Source of the DNA: a virus
DNA: 39,986 nucleotides
Strand: one strand, 5' to 3'
IMG/VR virus record: IMGVR_UViG_3300005613_000163
Coordinates: 1 to 39,986 of that record
In this document: positions 16,022-26,328 of the stretch, one piece after another
Numbering within the stretch: the stretch's first letter is position 1
How the letters are laid out: every line of letters starts with the position of its first letter
Made by a program: the position numbers and the translations under genes
Notes under the pieces: model-generated
What the model saw: only the letters and a program-made list of their open reading frames with translations
Database searches by the model: none
What the model was told of the DNA's origin: nothing

Positions 16022-17154
16022 CTAAAATATACCTTCCACTTAAGCGTGAGATCTTTATATTCGGTATCATCTGTAATAAAGCACAGATTTTTTGATAGTC
16101 CTTTTCTACAGAATAATTTATACTTCCTAGGATTATTTAGTACACTAAAGCCGAACGGTGGACTATTTCCATTTTGAATAGACTTCTGCATATCTATAGA
16201 CCATAGCCCAATATGATAAATTCCTCCATATGCATTTACATGCCCTAAATCTCCAGAGCCAATAAGTAAGGAATATTCTACAAAAGGGAAACCCTCATAA
16301 GCTTCTTCTGCTGGTGCGGACAAGCATAAACCGCTTGATGTACTACTCATTTCGTAAGTTGCATCAGGAACAGAAGACATTACATTAGTAACGAAGCCAG
16401 AAACATCCATAGAACTGGCTTCATTGAAAACCCCAACAACCTTAGTTGTAGGTTTGATGCTTGTATCAGAATAATATATTCTTACTGAATTATTGATGTT
16501 ACTATAAGGTGTACTACTGCCCTCTGGAAATGCTCCCAGTAAACTAGCAGCGGTATAATAATCTTCAATAGTTGAAGAAAAAATAGTATTTTCCATAATA
16601 GCACTCATAATAGCTGAAGGCAAGAAATTACAATGTTGCCCATTTCCAGGGAATATAGAACTAACAGAAACTCCCGCTACTGTAGCTGATATATCTGTAT
16701 TTTTTTCTAAAGTTCTTAGTGCTGGATTGGGTGCTGTTGGAAGCTGGTCCAATGTAGCTTCATCTATTCTTAGAGATACTCCATCTTTACTATTAGTAAA
16801 GTTTGGGTGATAATATACAAAACTAGCAACCTTTGGAGTATAAACAAAGGGAGCTATAGCTATACTACCAATATTCAATAAATTAGCATAAGTGTTTGTT
16901 ATAAGGGAAGATTTTCTAGAATCTAACTTTCTAGCACCATTATTATAATAATAAGAACCTGTGCCAAAAGAAATTGCTTGGACTCTATAGTTAGAAGCAT
17001 CTAAAATAGAAGAAGTTGCATGATCCTCGATACCAGAAAGAGATGGGGATACTGTCATTATATCCGCTAATAACTCTCCTGCACCATCAACAAGCATGTT
17101 GGGCTCTTGTAATAGAAGATTATCTCCCTCCCAGATTTCTACAACGCCTCTCAT
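16018..17154 (-). CDS. Tail-associated protein, longer paralogue (378 aa)
   Basis: It shares the N-terminal and C-terminal pattern of the 200-aa protein that follows it (GVVEIWEGDN..., NMLVDGAGELLADIM, AISFGTGSYY and final LKWKVYF) with an inserted Ser/Thr/Asn-rich middle of about 170 residues. No signal peptide, membrane segment or catalytic motif is seen. The ATG at 17154 overlaps the stop of the giant wedge gene. By position it acts between the baseplate wedge and the fibres. Function inferred only from context. Confidence 0.55.
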   Translation of the reverse strand: MRGVVEIWEGDNLLLQEPNMLVDGAGELLADIMTVSPSLSGIEDHATSSILDASNYRVQAISFGTGSYYYNNGARKLDSRKSSLITNTYANLLNIGSIAIAPFVYTPKVASFVYYHPNFTNSKDGVSLRIDEATLDQLPTAPNPALRTLEKNTDISATVAGVSVSSIFPGNGQHCNFLPSAIMSAIMENTIFSSTIEDYYTAASLLGAFPEGSSTPYSNINNSVRIYYSDTSIKPTTKVVGVFNEASSMDVSGFVTNVMSSVPDATYEMSSTSSGLCLSAPAEEAYEGFPFVEYSLLIGSGDLGHVNAYGGIYHIGLWSIDMQKSIQNGNSPPFGFSVLNNPRKYKLFCRKGLSKNLCFITDDTEYKDLTLKWKVYFR

Positions 17155-20100
17155 TAGTTCTCAAACTCCACTTCTGTATAGTTTTCGTATGTACCATCTT
17201 TGGTGTGTGGTCCCCACTCTGGATGAATTCTATAGTTAAGTCTGCTACCACCACTAACCTCTAGCGTTCCAGATGTAATTGTTGCATCTCTAGAGGCAAT
17301 ATTAGTTGCATACTGTCCAACACCTTGTCCTATCAATCCATTATAGAATTTTAGAATATCATGAAGTTGATCTTTTGATAGTTCTAACTTATTTTCTTTT
17401 ACAAAAGGTCGTAAAGGCGTACCGCTACTTTTTATTCCGTGACCAGTTCCTATCCCAGCGTAATCCCGTAAGGTTAGATCTTGAAGCTCTATGGAATCTA
17501 GAAGCATATACTTTTTCTCATTTGCATTTGGAACAAAAAATATTTCTACAATATAGTTAGTATTATCTCTGTTTACTTGTTCCGTAATGCTATAATCAGA
17601 ACTTCTAATTGGAATAACATCAAGATACTCCGAGTTATTTTCTACTGTAAAGTTTCTAGTATCGAATTCTACATTGAATGTTTCAAAGTAGGACTCTTTG
17701 ATGTTGTTCAATGTATTGTTATTGACAACAGTGTCTTGTTTATAAATATTACCTAAACAATATGTTTTTTGTGATGGATCTGGATTCTTTACAGGGAACT
17801 GATAAATATGAGCTAGATTATTTGTTACTAATGGAATGGAAAGACGCTCTTCTCTAACAGGTTGCCATTTTTGATTAGGGGTCCATGTCCACAGAAGGCC
17901 ACTAACTGGTTGCGTGTGGATCCAAACTCCCAGCTTACCCCCTCCAAGAATAGGGGAGTATTCTTCAGCAACAAGCGATTTGATCCTGAGATTGAACTTG
18001 TGATCCTTGATAAAATAATTTCTTCTATCCCCGTATGAAGATAAATCAAACCGTAGTCTAGGTAGACCCCCTAAAGATTTACATTTGATTACTCGATTTC
18101 CAATAAGATAGTTCTCCATCCCAGGAACTCTATAGCTAGAATCAATATCAAAAATAGTAAACTGATTTCTTCCTGGTGCTCCTGATATATCACAGAACTC
18201 GATGCCACTAAGGATAGCAGGATTTCTATACTCTGCATTGTTTACATTTCCAGACACCCAGGTTCCTGATAAAGGAATAACGCTATCTCCAGAATCACTA
18301 GCGATAAAAGTTCCATCCCCATCTTCTTTCCAAACATTAGCAGCATTGATTGCACTTGCTGTAGTAACACTTGATGCTACTAGATTTCCTACAGCAGATC
18401 CATCTAGTTTGAAATCACAGTTATATAATCCAAGTCCGAACACCTGGGCAAATATATTTCCGCCAGTCTTCTCAGTCTCGTTCAAACCAAGCGGGTGTTT
18501 TGCAAAATACTTGCAATAATCTCTATGCAGCTTGTGAACGCCCTTTCCAAATTGGAAATTTTCATAGTCAGCAAATGAGTTTAGAACATAACCACTTGCA
18601 ATTGCCGTATTTGCCAAGCTAAGAGCATTATTCTTCCAATAAGCATCAGCGTCATACACAGAGGTTGAAGAAAGAATTTGCAACCCATTATCCAAAGCCT
18701 TGGCTTGGAATAGCTCATGCATAGTATTGTAGATTTCTGGTAACTGTCCGCGATCAACATATCTAGCAGTAGCTGAAGTTATTTCTGGCATTTTTGCATT
18801 AGAACCTAATGCAAAAAGTCCTCTATATGGGAAGGTTGTACTTGTATCAATTCCAGAGAAAGTTCTTGATGATCCTAGTCCTTCACAAATATTCCATACC
18901 CCAGAGGGGTTGATTGGATCTACAACAGGGTGGAACTTGCCAGCAGACGCCACATAACCCAGCGTAAGCTCTCCAATAGATGAGGGCATGGAATACTCAA
19001 GCGTCGAAGGATCGTAGCTCACAGGCCCATTGAAGCCCGTTCTATCGTAGTATCCTTCGTGGGGGAGCAGATACTTGAGATTACGCCTGCGGAGGGCTCT
19101 TCGAGCTACTGAGCCTAGATCAGAAATTGTGGTGGTGCTTGATAGAAGAGCATCTGTAAAATCATTAATATCTTTCCTCTTGAAAGTATTTAGACCTCCA
19201 CGGCCATCATTTGAGCCTTGATCACCATCCCCTCCTCCAGCAGCAAAGGACATTTGCGTGCCACTAAATTCAAAGTTTCCAAATATAGAAGCTGAAGTAT
19301 AGCCCGCTCTAGTATCATCATGATCTAGACCAAGATAGTCAAACTTAGTGCTCGACATTGAGAAATCATCTTTTGCACTAGCCGTCAGGTTTACTCTGGT
19401 AATTGCATGAGCAGGAGAGAACTCTTTAGACACTCTAGCAGCTTCATACAGCGCATATTTTCCGTCCCCCTCTAGTGTAGTTTTAGAGAAATCAAAGTCT
19501 GTATCTCTAAAGTTGATAAAGAGGTGAGAGGACTTTCCGTTCCAAAGGCTGAGTAGGTTCTTCTCGTAGTCCGAGATACTCAGCATTACATCATCAAAAT
19601 TAGGAGGTGTTTGTACAGAACTAAAGAACATTAGGAACTCGTTCAAAGCTCCAAGATCAGAGCCATCAGTTACTGCACTACTGACAATGTAATCTCCTAC
19701 TTGATTAGCAAAAGCACTTTTCACCCTAAAGCATTTCAAGCGTTCTACTAGTAACTCAACTAATGGTTTAGTAACCGTGCTATCTCGATAATATTTTACT
19801 TCCTCAAAAGGAGGCATAGGATAATTTCGCCTTCCCCTATAGTTGAAGAGGAATTCAAGATCACCTTTGAACTTTAGATAGGTTGGTCTCTGACCTGTCT
19901 CTGGGTGCGAGTCTCCCGCCATGTAAACACCCGAACCTAGGGGACCAAAACCTAATGCCTCATCCCATGCTTTACTTTCTCCAAATAGTTTTGCATCCTG
20001 TTTACGCGCTTGGAATCCAGTACCAGTTACCTTATGAATATGAAACCCCTTCATAGCAGGGTCTCCAATAATCGTATATAGCCTAACCTCTCTTCCTTCG

Positions 20101-21569
20101 TTGTCTAGCTCCCAGAATTGGGGGATAGGCAGAGGCTCTCCATAAAACAAAAAATTATTAGGAAAGGCTTTATATAAATCCAGCAGGATACCATCAGTAA
20201 CAATCTTCAGATTCTCTTCTAAGCTACTAGTGCTATAGTGAAAAATCCCACTATCAGCAGCAAGGCGAGGTGTCCAGGTGTTTAGATTTTGGAATAAGGG
20301 AGACTCTGTTCCTAGCGAATACCAAATAAGGTGTGGAATATAGGATTCCCAAAGCTCTTGAACTCGACCAGAAACATCAAAGATTGAATCAACGATTAGA
20401 GCATTGATGGCAGCTTGGATAGCATCTAAGGTTCCTGATTTTTTGTATATATCTAAAGCTAAACGAAGCTGGTGCCTCCATTTGGCTGGGGAGTTACCTC
20501 GTAATCTAAAGCCGATTAGGTCCGCAATATATTGTAGGTGCTCGTCTCTAACATTCTCTATGTCGTAGATTAGTCCAATATTCTCGATTTGATTAGAAAT
20601 ATCCGCAAACTGATAACCTAAAATAGTATTGAACTTTCTATGTGCGCCTTTTGATATTTGATCATTCAGATAAGTTCCAGCCCCGATAAAGCTATCAAAT
20701 GCGTCTTTTACTGTATAATCCTGCTGATCAATATACAGAGGAGAATATACTACATCTACAAGGGTTTGTAAAGCTTCAAGCTTTTGGGTTCCACTAGTAT
20801 AGGTTGGTAGAACTCCCGCACTAGGCTCTGTAATAGCATCTGCTGTTCCAGAAATATAACTTGTAGGAATATAAGATCCAAAAGAACAAGTTTCATTATT
20901 TCTCCATAGGTACTCAGTTAGACCCTTGATTCCGTCAACAGTCTCTAAGGTTTTACCCCTATAAATATCATTGAAAGAAGAAAGAACATAACTAGATGGA
21001 GAGTAATCAAGTCCTCCATCAGCAGAAGTATTGAGAAAATAGAACCAACCTAAAGTATCAACTAGGTAGTTGTGAACTGAACTAGCATCTGGATTGTTAG
21101 TCAATGCTGATAGCGTAGTTATGTTAGCCTCTAAAGCCCCAGGCTTTGTCTGCGATGCTGGAACTATCGACGGTAGCAGAGTTTCTGATAGATAGGTATT
21201 GAACTCTGAATTCGTATCAAAGTTTGAAATAGAAACTCCTAGAGGAAGCAGAATCTTTGATTCAAATAGAAATGGAGTGATGTTGATTTTAGTAAGCTCA
21301 TTTTGCTTTACAAAATACTGTGAGATTCCGCTGATATTTCCTAGTGAACTTGTATGAGTACCGTCAACTCCAGATATTGAAATTACATTAGCAATATTAT
21401 TTGCTAGTGAGACATGACGGTTTATAAGATCTGAAACTGGATTTAGCTCCGTACCACTAAGCTCTAGATCTTTCTGTTGATAGACTTCAGGCGTGATCAA
21501 TTCAACTAACTCTACAAAATTAGTTTTGTAGTAGTTTCTAGGATTAGGTGTATACTTATTTTTGCCCAT
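17154..21569 (-). CDS. Giant baseplate wedge protein, T4 gp7 / P2 gpI-like (1471 aa)
   Basis: It directly follows gp6, as gene 7 does in T4 (gp7 is 1032 aa, so this one is unusually large). Residues of about 320-420 match the P2 gpI type of tail protein: DEHLQYIADLIGFRLRG, then RHQLRLALDIYKKSGTLDAI and IPHLIWYSLG. That family bridges the gpJ/gp6 ring to fibres. The remaining thousand residues are beta-rich and Asn/Ser/Gly-rich, with no enzyme motif noticed; long insertions may form the fibre-holding arm. The start overlaps the gp6 stop (TGATG). It likely links wedge core to fibre proteins encoded downstream. Confidence 0.75.
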   Translation of the reverse strand: MGKNKYTPNPRNYYKTNFVELVELITPEVYQQKDLELSGTELNPVSDLINRHVSLANNIANVISISGVDGTHTSSLGNISGISQYFVKQNELTKINITPFLFESKILLPLGVSISNFDTNSEFNTYLSETLLPSIVPASQTKPGALEANITTLSALTNNPDASSVHNYLVDTLGWFYFLNTSADGGLDYSPSSYVLSSFNDIYRGKTLETVDGIKGLTEYLWRNNETCSFGSYIPTSYISGTADAITEPSAGVLPTYTSGTQKLEALQTLVDVVYSPLYIDQQDYTVKDAFDSFIGAGTYLNDQISKGAHRKFNTILGYQFADISNQIENIGLIYDIENVRDEHLQYIADLIGFRLRGNSPAKWRHQLRLALDIYKKSGTLDAIQAAINALIVDSIFDVSGRVQELWESYIPHLIWYSLGTESPLFQNLNTWTPRLAADSGIFHYSTSSLEENLKIVTDGILLDLYKAFPNNFLFYGEPLPIPQFWELDNEGREVRLYTIIGDPAMKGFHIHKVTGTGFQARKQDAKLFGESKAWDEALGFGPLGSGVYMAGDSHPETGQRPTYLKFKGDLEFLFNYRGRRNYPMPPFEEVKYYRDSTVTKPLVELLVERLKCFRVKSAFANQVGDYIVSSAVTDGSDLGALNEFLMFFSSVQTPPNFDDVMLSISDYEKNLLSLWNGKSSHLFINFRDTDFDFSKTTLEGDGKYALYEAARVSKEFSPAHAITRVNLTASAKDDFSMSSTKFDYLGLDHDDTRAGYTSASIFGNFEFSGTQMSFAAGGGDGDQGSNDGRGGLNTFKRKDINDFTDALLSSTTTISDLGSVARRALRRRNLKYLLPHEGYYDRTGFNGPVSYDPSTLEYSMPSSIGELTLGYVASAGKFHPVVDPINPSGVWNICEGLGSSRTFSGIDTSTTFPYRGLFALGSNAKMPEITSATARYVDRGQLPEIYNTMHELFQAKALDNGLQILSSTSVYDADAYWKNNALSLANTAIASGYVLNSFADYENFQFGKGVHKLHRDYCKYFAKHPLGLNETEKTGGNIFAQVFGLGLYNCDFKLDGSAVGNLVASSVTTASAINAANVWKEDGDGTFIASDSGDSVIPLSGTWVSGNVNNAEYRNPAILSGIEFCDISGAPGRNQFTIFDIDSSYRVPGMENYLIGNRVIKCKSLGGLPRLRFDLSSYGDRRNYFIKDHKFNLRIKSLVAEEYSPILGGGKLGVWIHTQPVSGLLWTWTPNQKWQPVREERLSIPLVTNNLAHIYQFPVKNPDPSQKTYCLGNIYKQDTVVNNNTLNNIKESYFETFNVEFDTRNFTVENNSEYLDVIPIRSSDYSITEQVNRDNTNYIVEIFFVPNANEKKYMLLDSIELQDLTLRDYAGIGTGHGIKSSGTPLRPFVKENKLELSKDQLHDILKFYNGLIGQGVGQYATNIASRDATITSGTLEVSGGSRLNYRIHPEWGPHTKDGTYENYTEVEFEN

Positions 21570-23143
21570 CAGTCTAGTAGAATTACAGAAATAGTTAGGT
21601 TATTTAGCTGAATAATTTCGTTGAAGTCGATTGAGATATCTTGATCAAGATTATCAATCGTGGAAAATCTTACTTCGTCAACTTCAAAGATTTGTCTATT
21701 TAGCTCTGAAATATTTAGGTCTTCTCCAAAGTCCCGATTGTCTGCATTCATGTAAGTTAGAATCTTATCTCTTACCTTGGATCTAATTTGATCAAAATTT
21801 TCTTCTTCCTCTCTATCAATTTTGATTGTTACATCAAGATCTAGAGTACGAATAAGTCCATCAACAATTACTATATCATCAGTTGCCATTTTCTTTTTAG
21901 AAATAGCAGCAAGCAACTGAGTTTTGAAGTTTGTGGTAGCTCTTTGAAGTTGAATGTCAGAAGCTTTTTCAAGGACATAAATATCAATGACATTTGCTGA
22001 GGCATAGGCTTTCCTAGTAGCTGCTGTTGCTTTCCCCACAGTTCCAAAAGTACTTATAAATGTATTAGCAAATACAGAGTAGTCTTCTAGAGTTACAAGA
22101 CGGTCTTGCCTTCTAAAGTTTAGTGGAGCATATTTTTTAGCATGTTCAACAGTCTCTGCGTTAGCTCCACCAGTTCCTTTAGAAATGTTAGTAATTGTTC
22201 CTTTTTCAGATCCAACAGTTATTGAAGCATTGATAGTATCTTTTTCAATATTTCCTCTACTTCCTCCTCCAATACGGTATTCAACTCTGAAAGAAGCAGT
22301 ATTCTCTGGAGATATTCCTACGGATCCATCACCAAAAACAAGCGTAGCGTTGTAATTATCATCATATACTACTTCAAAGATCTTGTCAGATGCTCCTGAT
22401 GCAAAGTAGATATTTGGAACTTCTGTATATGCTCCCGATTGTGCCGTAGTCGGGCTAGTTACATATACAGCAACACTACCGTCAATTACAGGTCCTTGAT
22501 TGAGTCTAATAGTTTTTACACCCTCGGTTGTTGCAAAGGTTCCAGTCTCATTGACAAGAGCCCCTTCTTGCAATACTAAATTTGTAAAAACTTTTTTATC
22601 CGCATCAACAGCATCGGCAGGCAGAATTCTAATAGATCCAGTAGCATTAGCTATATCTACTAATCCATTTACAACACTATAAAGAGTATAAGTTAGAGCA
22701 CCTCCGTCTTCTGGAGAAGTAATATTTACTATTCTCTGTCCTATACTTAGTTCTAGCGGAGTAGTGACTGTATTATCCATAGTTATCTTAGCATCACAAG
22801 CAGCCGATAATGGACCCCGCATTCTAATACCGATTAGTTGAAGAAGTTTTTTTACACTAGATCTCTGTTTGGCAGTAGCTAAAAAGTTTTCATTTGCTAA
22901 CATATCTGCCTTCATGGACATTACGGCACCCATATATGCAGTGAGTTCTAAGAACATCATACCCAGATCGGATTCTACGAAATACTTATAATCGTTAGGG
23001 TATACTGTTTTAGCATAGTCGATTAGAGACTGCCGAAGTGTTGTGAAGTCTGTGGCTGCAAAATTGATAAACTGTGGTCTTTTAGAAACTGGGATATTTG
23101 CCAGCTTCATAAAGTCCGAGGCTATAGTTCCAGAAAAGTTCAT
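21569..23143 (-). CDS. 6: Baseplate wedge protein gp6-like (Baseplate_J family)
   Basis: A 524-aa protein whose first 110 residues have the gp6/gpJ hallmark: FTTLRQSLIDYAKTVYP, then ESDLGMMFLELTAYMGAVM and NENFLATAKQRSSVKKLL. The middle contains FGDGSVGISP (about 270-280), typical of the J-like core, and the C-terminal part has VTIKIDREEEENFDQIRSKV and a final strand-rich dimerisation region. T4 gp6 is 660 aa. In T4 it forms the inner ring holding the wedges around the hub. It overlaps gp25 by 4 bases and the gp7-like gene by 1, the gp25-gp6-gp7 arrangement of contractile systems. Confidence 0.92.
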   Translation of the reverse strand: MNFSGTIASDFMKLANIPVSKRPQFINFAATDFTTLRQSLIDYAKTVYPNDYKYFVESDLGMMFLELTAYMGAVMSMKADMLANENFLATAKQRSSVKKLLQLIGIRMRGPLSAACDAKITMDNTVTTPLELSIGQRIVNITSPEDGGALTYTLYSVVNGLVDIANATGSIRILPADAVDADKKVFTNLVLQEGALVNETGTFATTEGVKTIRLNQGPVIDGSVAVYVTSPTTAQSGAYTEVPNIYFASGASDKIFEVVYDDNYNATLVFGDGSVGISPENTASFRVEYRIGGGSRGNIEKDTINASITVGSEKGTITNISKGTGGANAETVEHAKKYAPLNFRRQDRLVTLEDYSVFANTFISTFGTVGKATAATRKAYASANVIDIYVLEKASDIQLQRATTNFKTQLLAAISKKKMATDDIVIVDGLIRTLDLDVTIKIDREEEENFDQIRSKVRDKILTYMNADNRDFGEDLNISELNRQIFEVDEVRFSTIDNLDQDISIDFNEIIQLNNLTISVILLD

Positions 23144-23604
23144 GATATGGTGACTCCTACATCAAACACTTCTAAGTCTGATTTATCTAACTTTAGGGTA
23201 AGAATTACTTGTAAAGAGTTACCCCCTGCTGGTCCTGCATCTCCAGTAGGAAATACAGCCAGCTTTTGTATTTTAGCTCCTACAATATAATTTCTAAATG
23301 ATGTTTCAATTTCGTTTCTAATTCCTTGAAAGGTAGTCTCGTCTAGCGGTTGAAATAGGTATCTTCGTAAATTACATCCGTAGTTTGGAAGCATAATCCG
23401 CTCTCCACGCTCAGTTAGAAGCAGTTGTTCTACTGAGTTCTTTATCATATTGATACCAGAAGATTTAGAAAAAATACCACCATACTGTGTAGAGCCTAAT
23501 GGATAATTCAATCCATATATTTCTTTTTTCTGGCTCTTGCTAGATTTGATATTATATCTTTTTTGAATAGAACCGTAGATTGTCGTTGTAGTATTAGCAG
23601 CCAT
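23140..23604 (-). CDS. 25: Baseplate wedge protein gp25-like
   Basis: A 154-aa gp25/gpW-family protein. NMIKNSVEQLLLTERGERIM, followed by PNYGCNLRRYLFQPLDE, is the family's signature, with the conserved Glu-Arg pair of the ERGER segment and the PxxG turn. T4 gp25 is 132 aa. In T4 and related injection systems it joins gp6 and the sheath end and starts sheath assembly. It overlaps gp6 (ATGA) and the upstream structural gene (TAATG). The 45-residue N-terminal extension is Lys/Ser-rich. Confidence 0.93.
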   Translation of the reverse strand: MAANTTTTIYGSIQKRYNIKSSKSQKKEIYGLNYPLGSTQYGGIFSKSSGINMIKNSVEQLLLTERGERIMLPNYGCNLRRYLFQPLDETTFQGIRNEIETSFRNYIVGAKIQKLAVFPTGDAGPAGGNSLQVILTLKLDKSDLEVFDVGVTIS

Positions 23605-26327
23605 TACATCTTAATATTTTTGAAAAATCCCTTTTGGGCATCATAGTTTTTCTTAACTTCCCCTGTATCTAGAGGTCTAGAGTAAAACTTCAAACTTCCT
23701 ATGTGACCACGAAGACCACTCACAATCCCTCCACGATCTCCACCCATGAAATTTCCATACTGATACATACCATCGGTGTATCCACCCCCAATTATCCAAG
23801 GAGTATAGAACCTATTGAGTAGCGGCCCTTGCTTGATAGTTGTTGGACCATCAACTGTTGTAGAAGAGTATTGGAAACTATTGTTCTTTTTGAATGATGG
23901 TAGTGAGATAGGCTTCCTAACATCTACTCCAAAAACTGTACTAATAGATGATGTAGCCACCAGAGCCCCATCTGCATACATCTTGATCTCGTCTCTCTGA
24001 GGATCACAAGATATGTCGATCAAAACGAATTGTGACGACACATTTCCGAATTGTGTCGCTGACAAGTCCACTTTCATTTTATAAAATGTTTCATAATCCT
24101 GACACTCATCATTATTGATGAATGACGCTGATGAGAAGTCCCTAGCCTGAGTTGGAGCTATGAAGAAGCTTAGAGATGAGGCTGGGTCGTTGTCATATTG
24201 AGCGTTGCTGTATCCAGCCGATGCTTGAGTAATCCTTCGGTCTCTACTAAATCCACAGACCAATCCTCGAACAAACTCTCCCCCCCTTTCATTACTTAAA
24301 AAATCAAGGTCTTTATAGGCTCCTGTGTGATCAATGGTAGAAGCATTTGGATTATGACCAACATTCTCACAACCAAATAAAACTTTAGTGAGAGACGAGG
24401 GGGAGGGTGTGTCTAGATTAGTACCACTTGCCCATCCTAGAGCACCATCCATGATATTAGGCACATGGACCCAACACTCTACGGTAAATCCAGTTGACGA
24501 ATAAGTTAGATCCCTAAACTCCTGAGTATCGGGAAGTTTGATATAAGATCCAAGACCAGAAGCTCCAGCAGGATCTGTGCTCTTGTTCTTTACAATACCT
24601 TCTAAGTAAGGAATAGCAAGACCTGAGAAGAATAAGGCTTTCTTAGATGGGCCAACAAGCTGTGCATTATTGTACATATTCTCTGTAGCACAGTTAGTCA
24701 CATTGAAGTTAGTAGAAGAGGGCAACTCAAGTGATGTATCTAAGAAATTATAAATTGCAAACAAACCATTAGAAACCACTTGATCCGTCAAGGATAGAAC
24801 AGTTCCTGAAGTAGCCCCTGAAGGCGAATACAGAATGCTTCCCCTACCCACAGTAGGAATCTTGAGGTGATTATAGCTTAGTGAGTCTGGGCGTTGCTGT
24901 GCTGATCTAACATACTTAGTATCAATTGGTAGCACAATGCCTTCTACTTCTGCGTGCTGAAATACCAAAGCTTTTTGCTTCTCTAAGTCCACAGAAAGGT
25001 TGTACTTTTGTAGATAGGAAAAATCATTGATTGGGACTTCACCAGGACCAAACTCGGGGCTACGCAGATCGCCATAAACCTGACCAGCCTTTACAGCTAC
25101 TTCAATCTGCTTCTTTCGACGATTGATTTTATTATTATGATTGGCTATCTCGGATATGATCAAATTTCGTTGATTACTTACAATTGAAGAATCAGCACCA
25201 TATTCAGAGATAAAAGTTTGTAGATCAGAAGACAAATCATAAACATGCTTGTCTCTTTGCTGTTTTAGTACAGCGAGGAAGTGGTCTTCGTTATAGTAGT
25301 TTTGAAGTCCTCGACTATCATCAATTCGATTTGGATCAAAAATGTTATCAGTAAACTTATCTAATGATTGTAAAGAAAGGGCTTGACCCTTACCTCCAAG
25401 GTTAGGATCGTAGTCATACTTCCAAGCATCCCCGACAGGAACCATTCCCGAAATAGATAGATATATGGGATCCAAGCCCCCATCGTACGAATCGTAATAT
25501 AGTCCATCATTGGTTAGAACATAAAGTCCAGCTTTGGTCAAAGGAGGTCCGTATGTTAGTCGGAATACTGGATCTGCCTCCTCAACCCCAGGGTCATCTT
25601 GCTCGGATCTAGGAAAGTTAGTGGCTGATAAGAAAGAATCAAGCTCTCTTGAGTCGAGGAACTTAGGCTCAAGAGATGGATCCTGAGAACGGGCTGCTAA
25701 TATATTATTGATAGTAGCAATCTGTGCATCTGCTGCCTTGATAAAGTTACTAGCTTCTGCGAGCTTTGCCTTCTCTCCAGCATACAAGGTATCAAAGAGT
25801 TCTTGAATTTCTTCTGGAGGTAGCGTAGCCTTTTGGTCGGCAGAATTGCCTGATTGAAATTTTTGTAGCTGACTGTATTTATCTAAACAATTTTTTATTG
25901 CATTGATCTCGTTTGTAACATCTGTATAGTTTTGATAAATCTGAGCACCAAAAGATGTTGCGTATTGAAAGGCTCCGAGAAGCCCAGCTAGATTATTTTT
26001 AGTTTGTGAATCGTTGTTATCTACACCCATCCAAGCAGTATCAGAACCAAACTTGAAAGTTCCTGTTTCGGTATCAAATTCAATGATACCTGTATTGAGC
26101 ATCATTTTCTTGAAGACCTCTTTTGTAACTTCATTTGCCTTAGCCTTACCTGCCTTGATCTGTGTTGAAATATCTGATAGTACAGAACTTGGTAATAGGT
26201 TCATAGCATTATTGGCTAAGTTCAGCATACAACTAGGCATACCGAAAGACATTCCAAGAGCTTGAATTGCTCCTGTTCCTGTCTGCCCTTGTACTTTGAG
26301 AAATGTATCTAAATCGAAAGACGCCAT
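23604..26327 (-). CDS. Structural protein with a C-terminal ConA/LamG-like domain (907 aa)
   Basis: The N-terminal part (about 1-420) is helical with an NPxLEPK-like linker and long coiled-coil stretches (RNLIISEIANHNNKINRRKK), preceded by a small-residue-rich segment. The C-terminal half (about 520-900) reads like a concanavalin/laminin-G domain: FTVECWVHVPN, then DISCDPQRDEIKMYADGALV (the strand pair with a DG turn), and GHIGSLKFYSRPLDTGEVKK at the end, the usual closing strand and helix. Such domains bind carbohydrate or stabilise virion parts. It lies between spike and gp25 genes, so it is probably tail- or baseplate-bound. No T4 counterpart is known to me at this position. Confidence 0.7.
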   Translation of the reverse strand: MASFDLDTFLKVQGQTGTGAIQALGMSFGMPSCMLNLANNAMNLLPSSVLSDISTQIKAGKAKANEVTKEVFKKMMLNTGIIEFDTETGTFKFGSDTAWMGVDNNDSQTKNNLAGLLGAFQYATSFGAQIYQNYTDVTNEINAIKNCLDKYSQLQKFQSGNSADQKATLPPEEIQELFDTLYAGEKAKLAEASNFIKAADAQIATINNILAARSQDPSLEPKFLDSRELDSFLSATNFPRSEQDDPGVEEADPVFRLTYGPPLTKAGLYVLTNDGLYYDSYDGGLDPIYLSISGMVPVGDAWKYDYDPNLGGKGQALSLQSLDKFTDNIFDPNRIDDSRGLQNYYNEDHFLAVLKQQRDKHVYDLSSDLQTFISEYGADSSIVSNQRNLIISEIANHNNKINRRKKQIEVAVKAGQVYGDLRSPEFGPGEVPINDFSYLQKYNLSVDLEKQKALVFQHAEVEGIVLPIDTKYVRSAQQRPDSLSYNHLKIPTVGRGSILYSPSGATSGTVLSLTDQVVSNGLFAIYNFLDTSLELPSSTNFNVTNCATENMYNNAQLVGPSKKALFFSGLAIPYLEGIVKNKSTDPAGASGLGSYIKLPDTQEFRDLTYSSTGFTVECWVHVPNIMDGALGWASGTNLDTPSPSSLTKVLFGCENVGHNPNASTIDHTGAYKDLDFLSNERGGEFVRGLVCGFSRDRRITQASAGYSNAQYDNDPASSLSFFIAPTQARDFSSASFINNDECQDYETFYKMKVDLSATQFGNVSSQFVLIDISCDPQRDEIKMYADGALVATSSISTVFGVDVRKPISLPSFKKNNSFQYSSTTVDGPTTIKQGPLLNRFYTPWIIGGGYTDGMYQYGNFMGGDRGGIVSGLRGHIGSLKFYSRPLDTGEVKKNYDAQKGFFKNIKM

Positions 26328-26328
26328 A

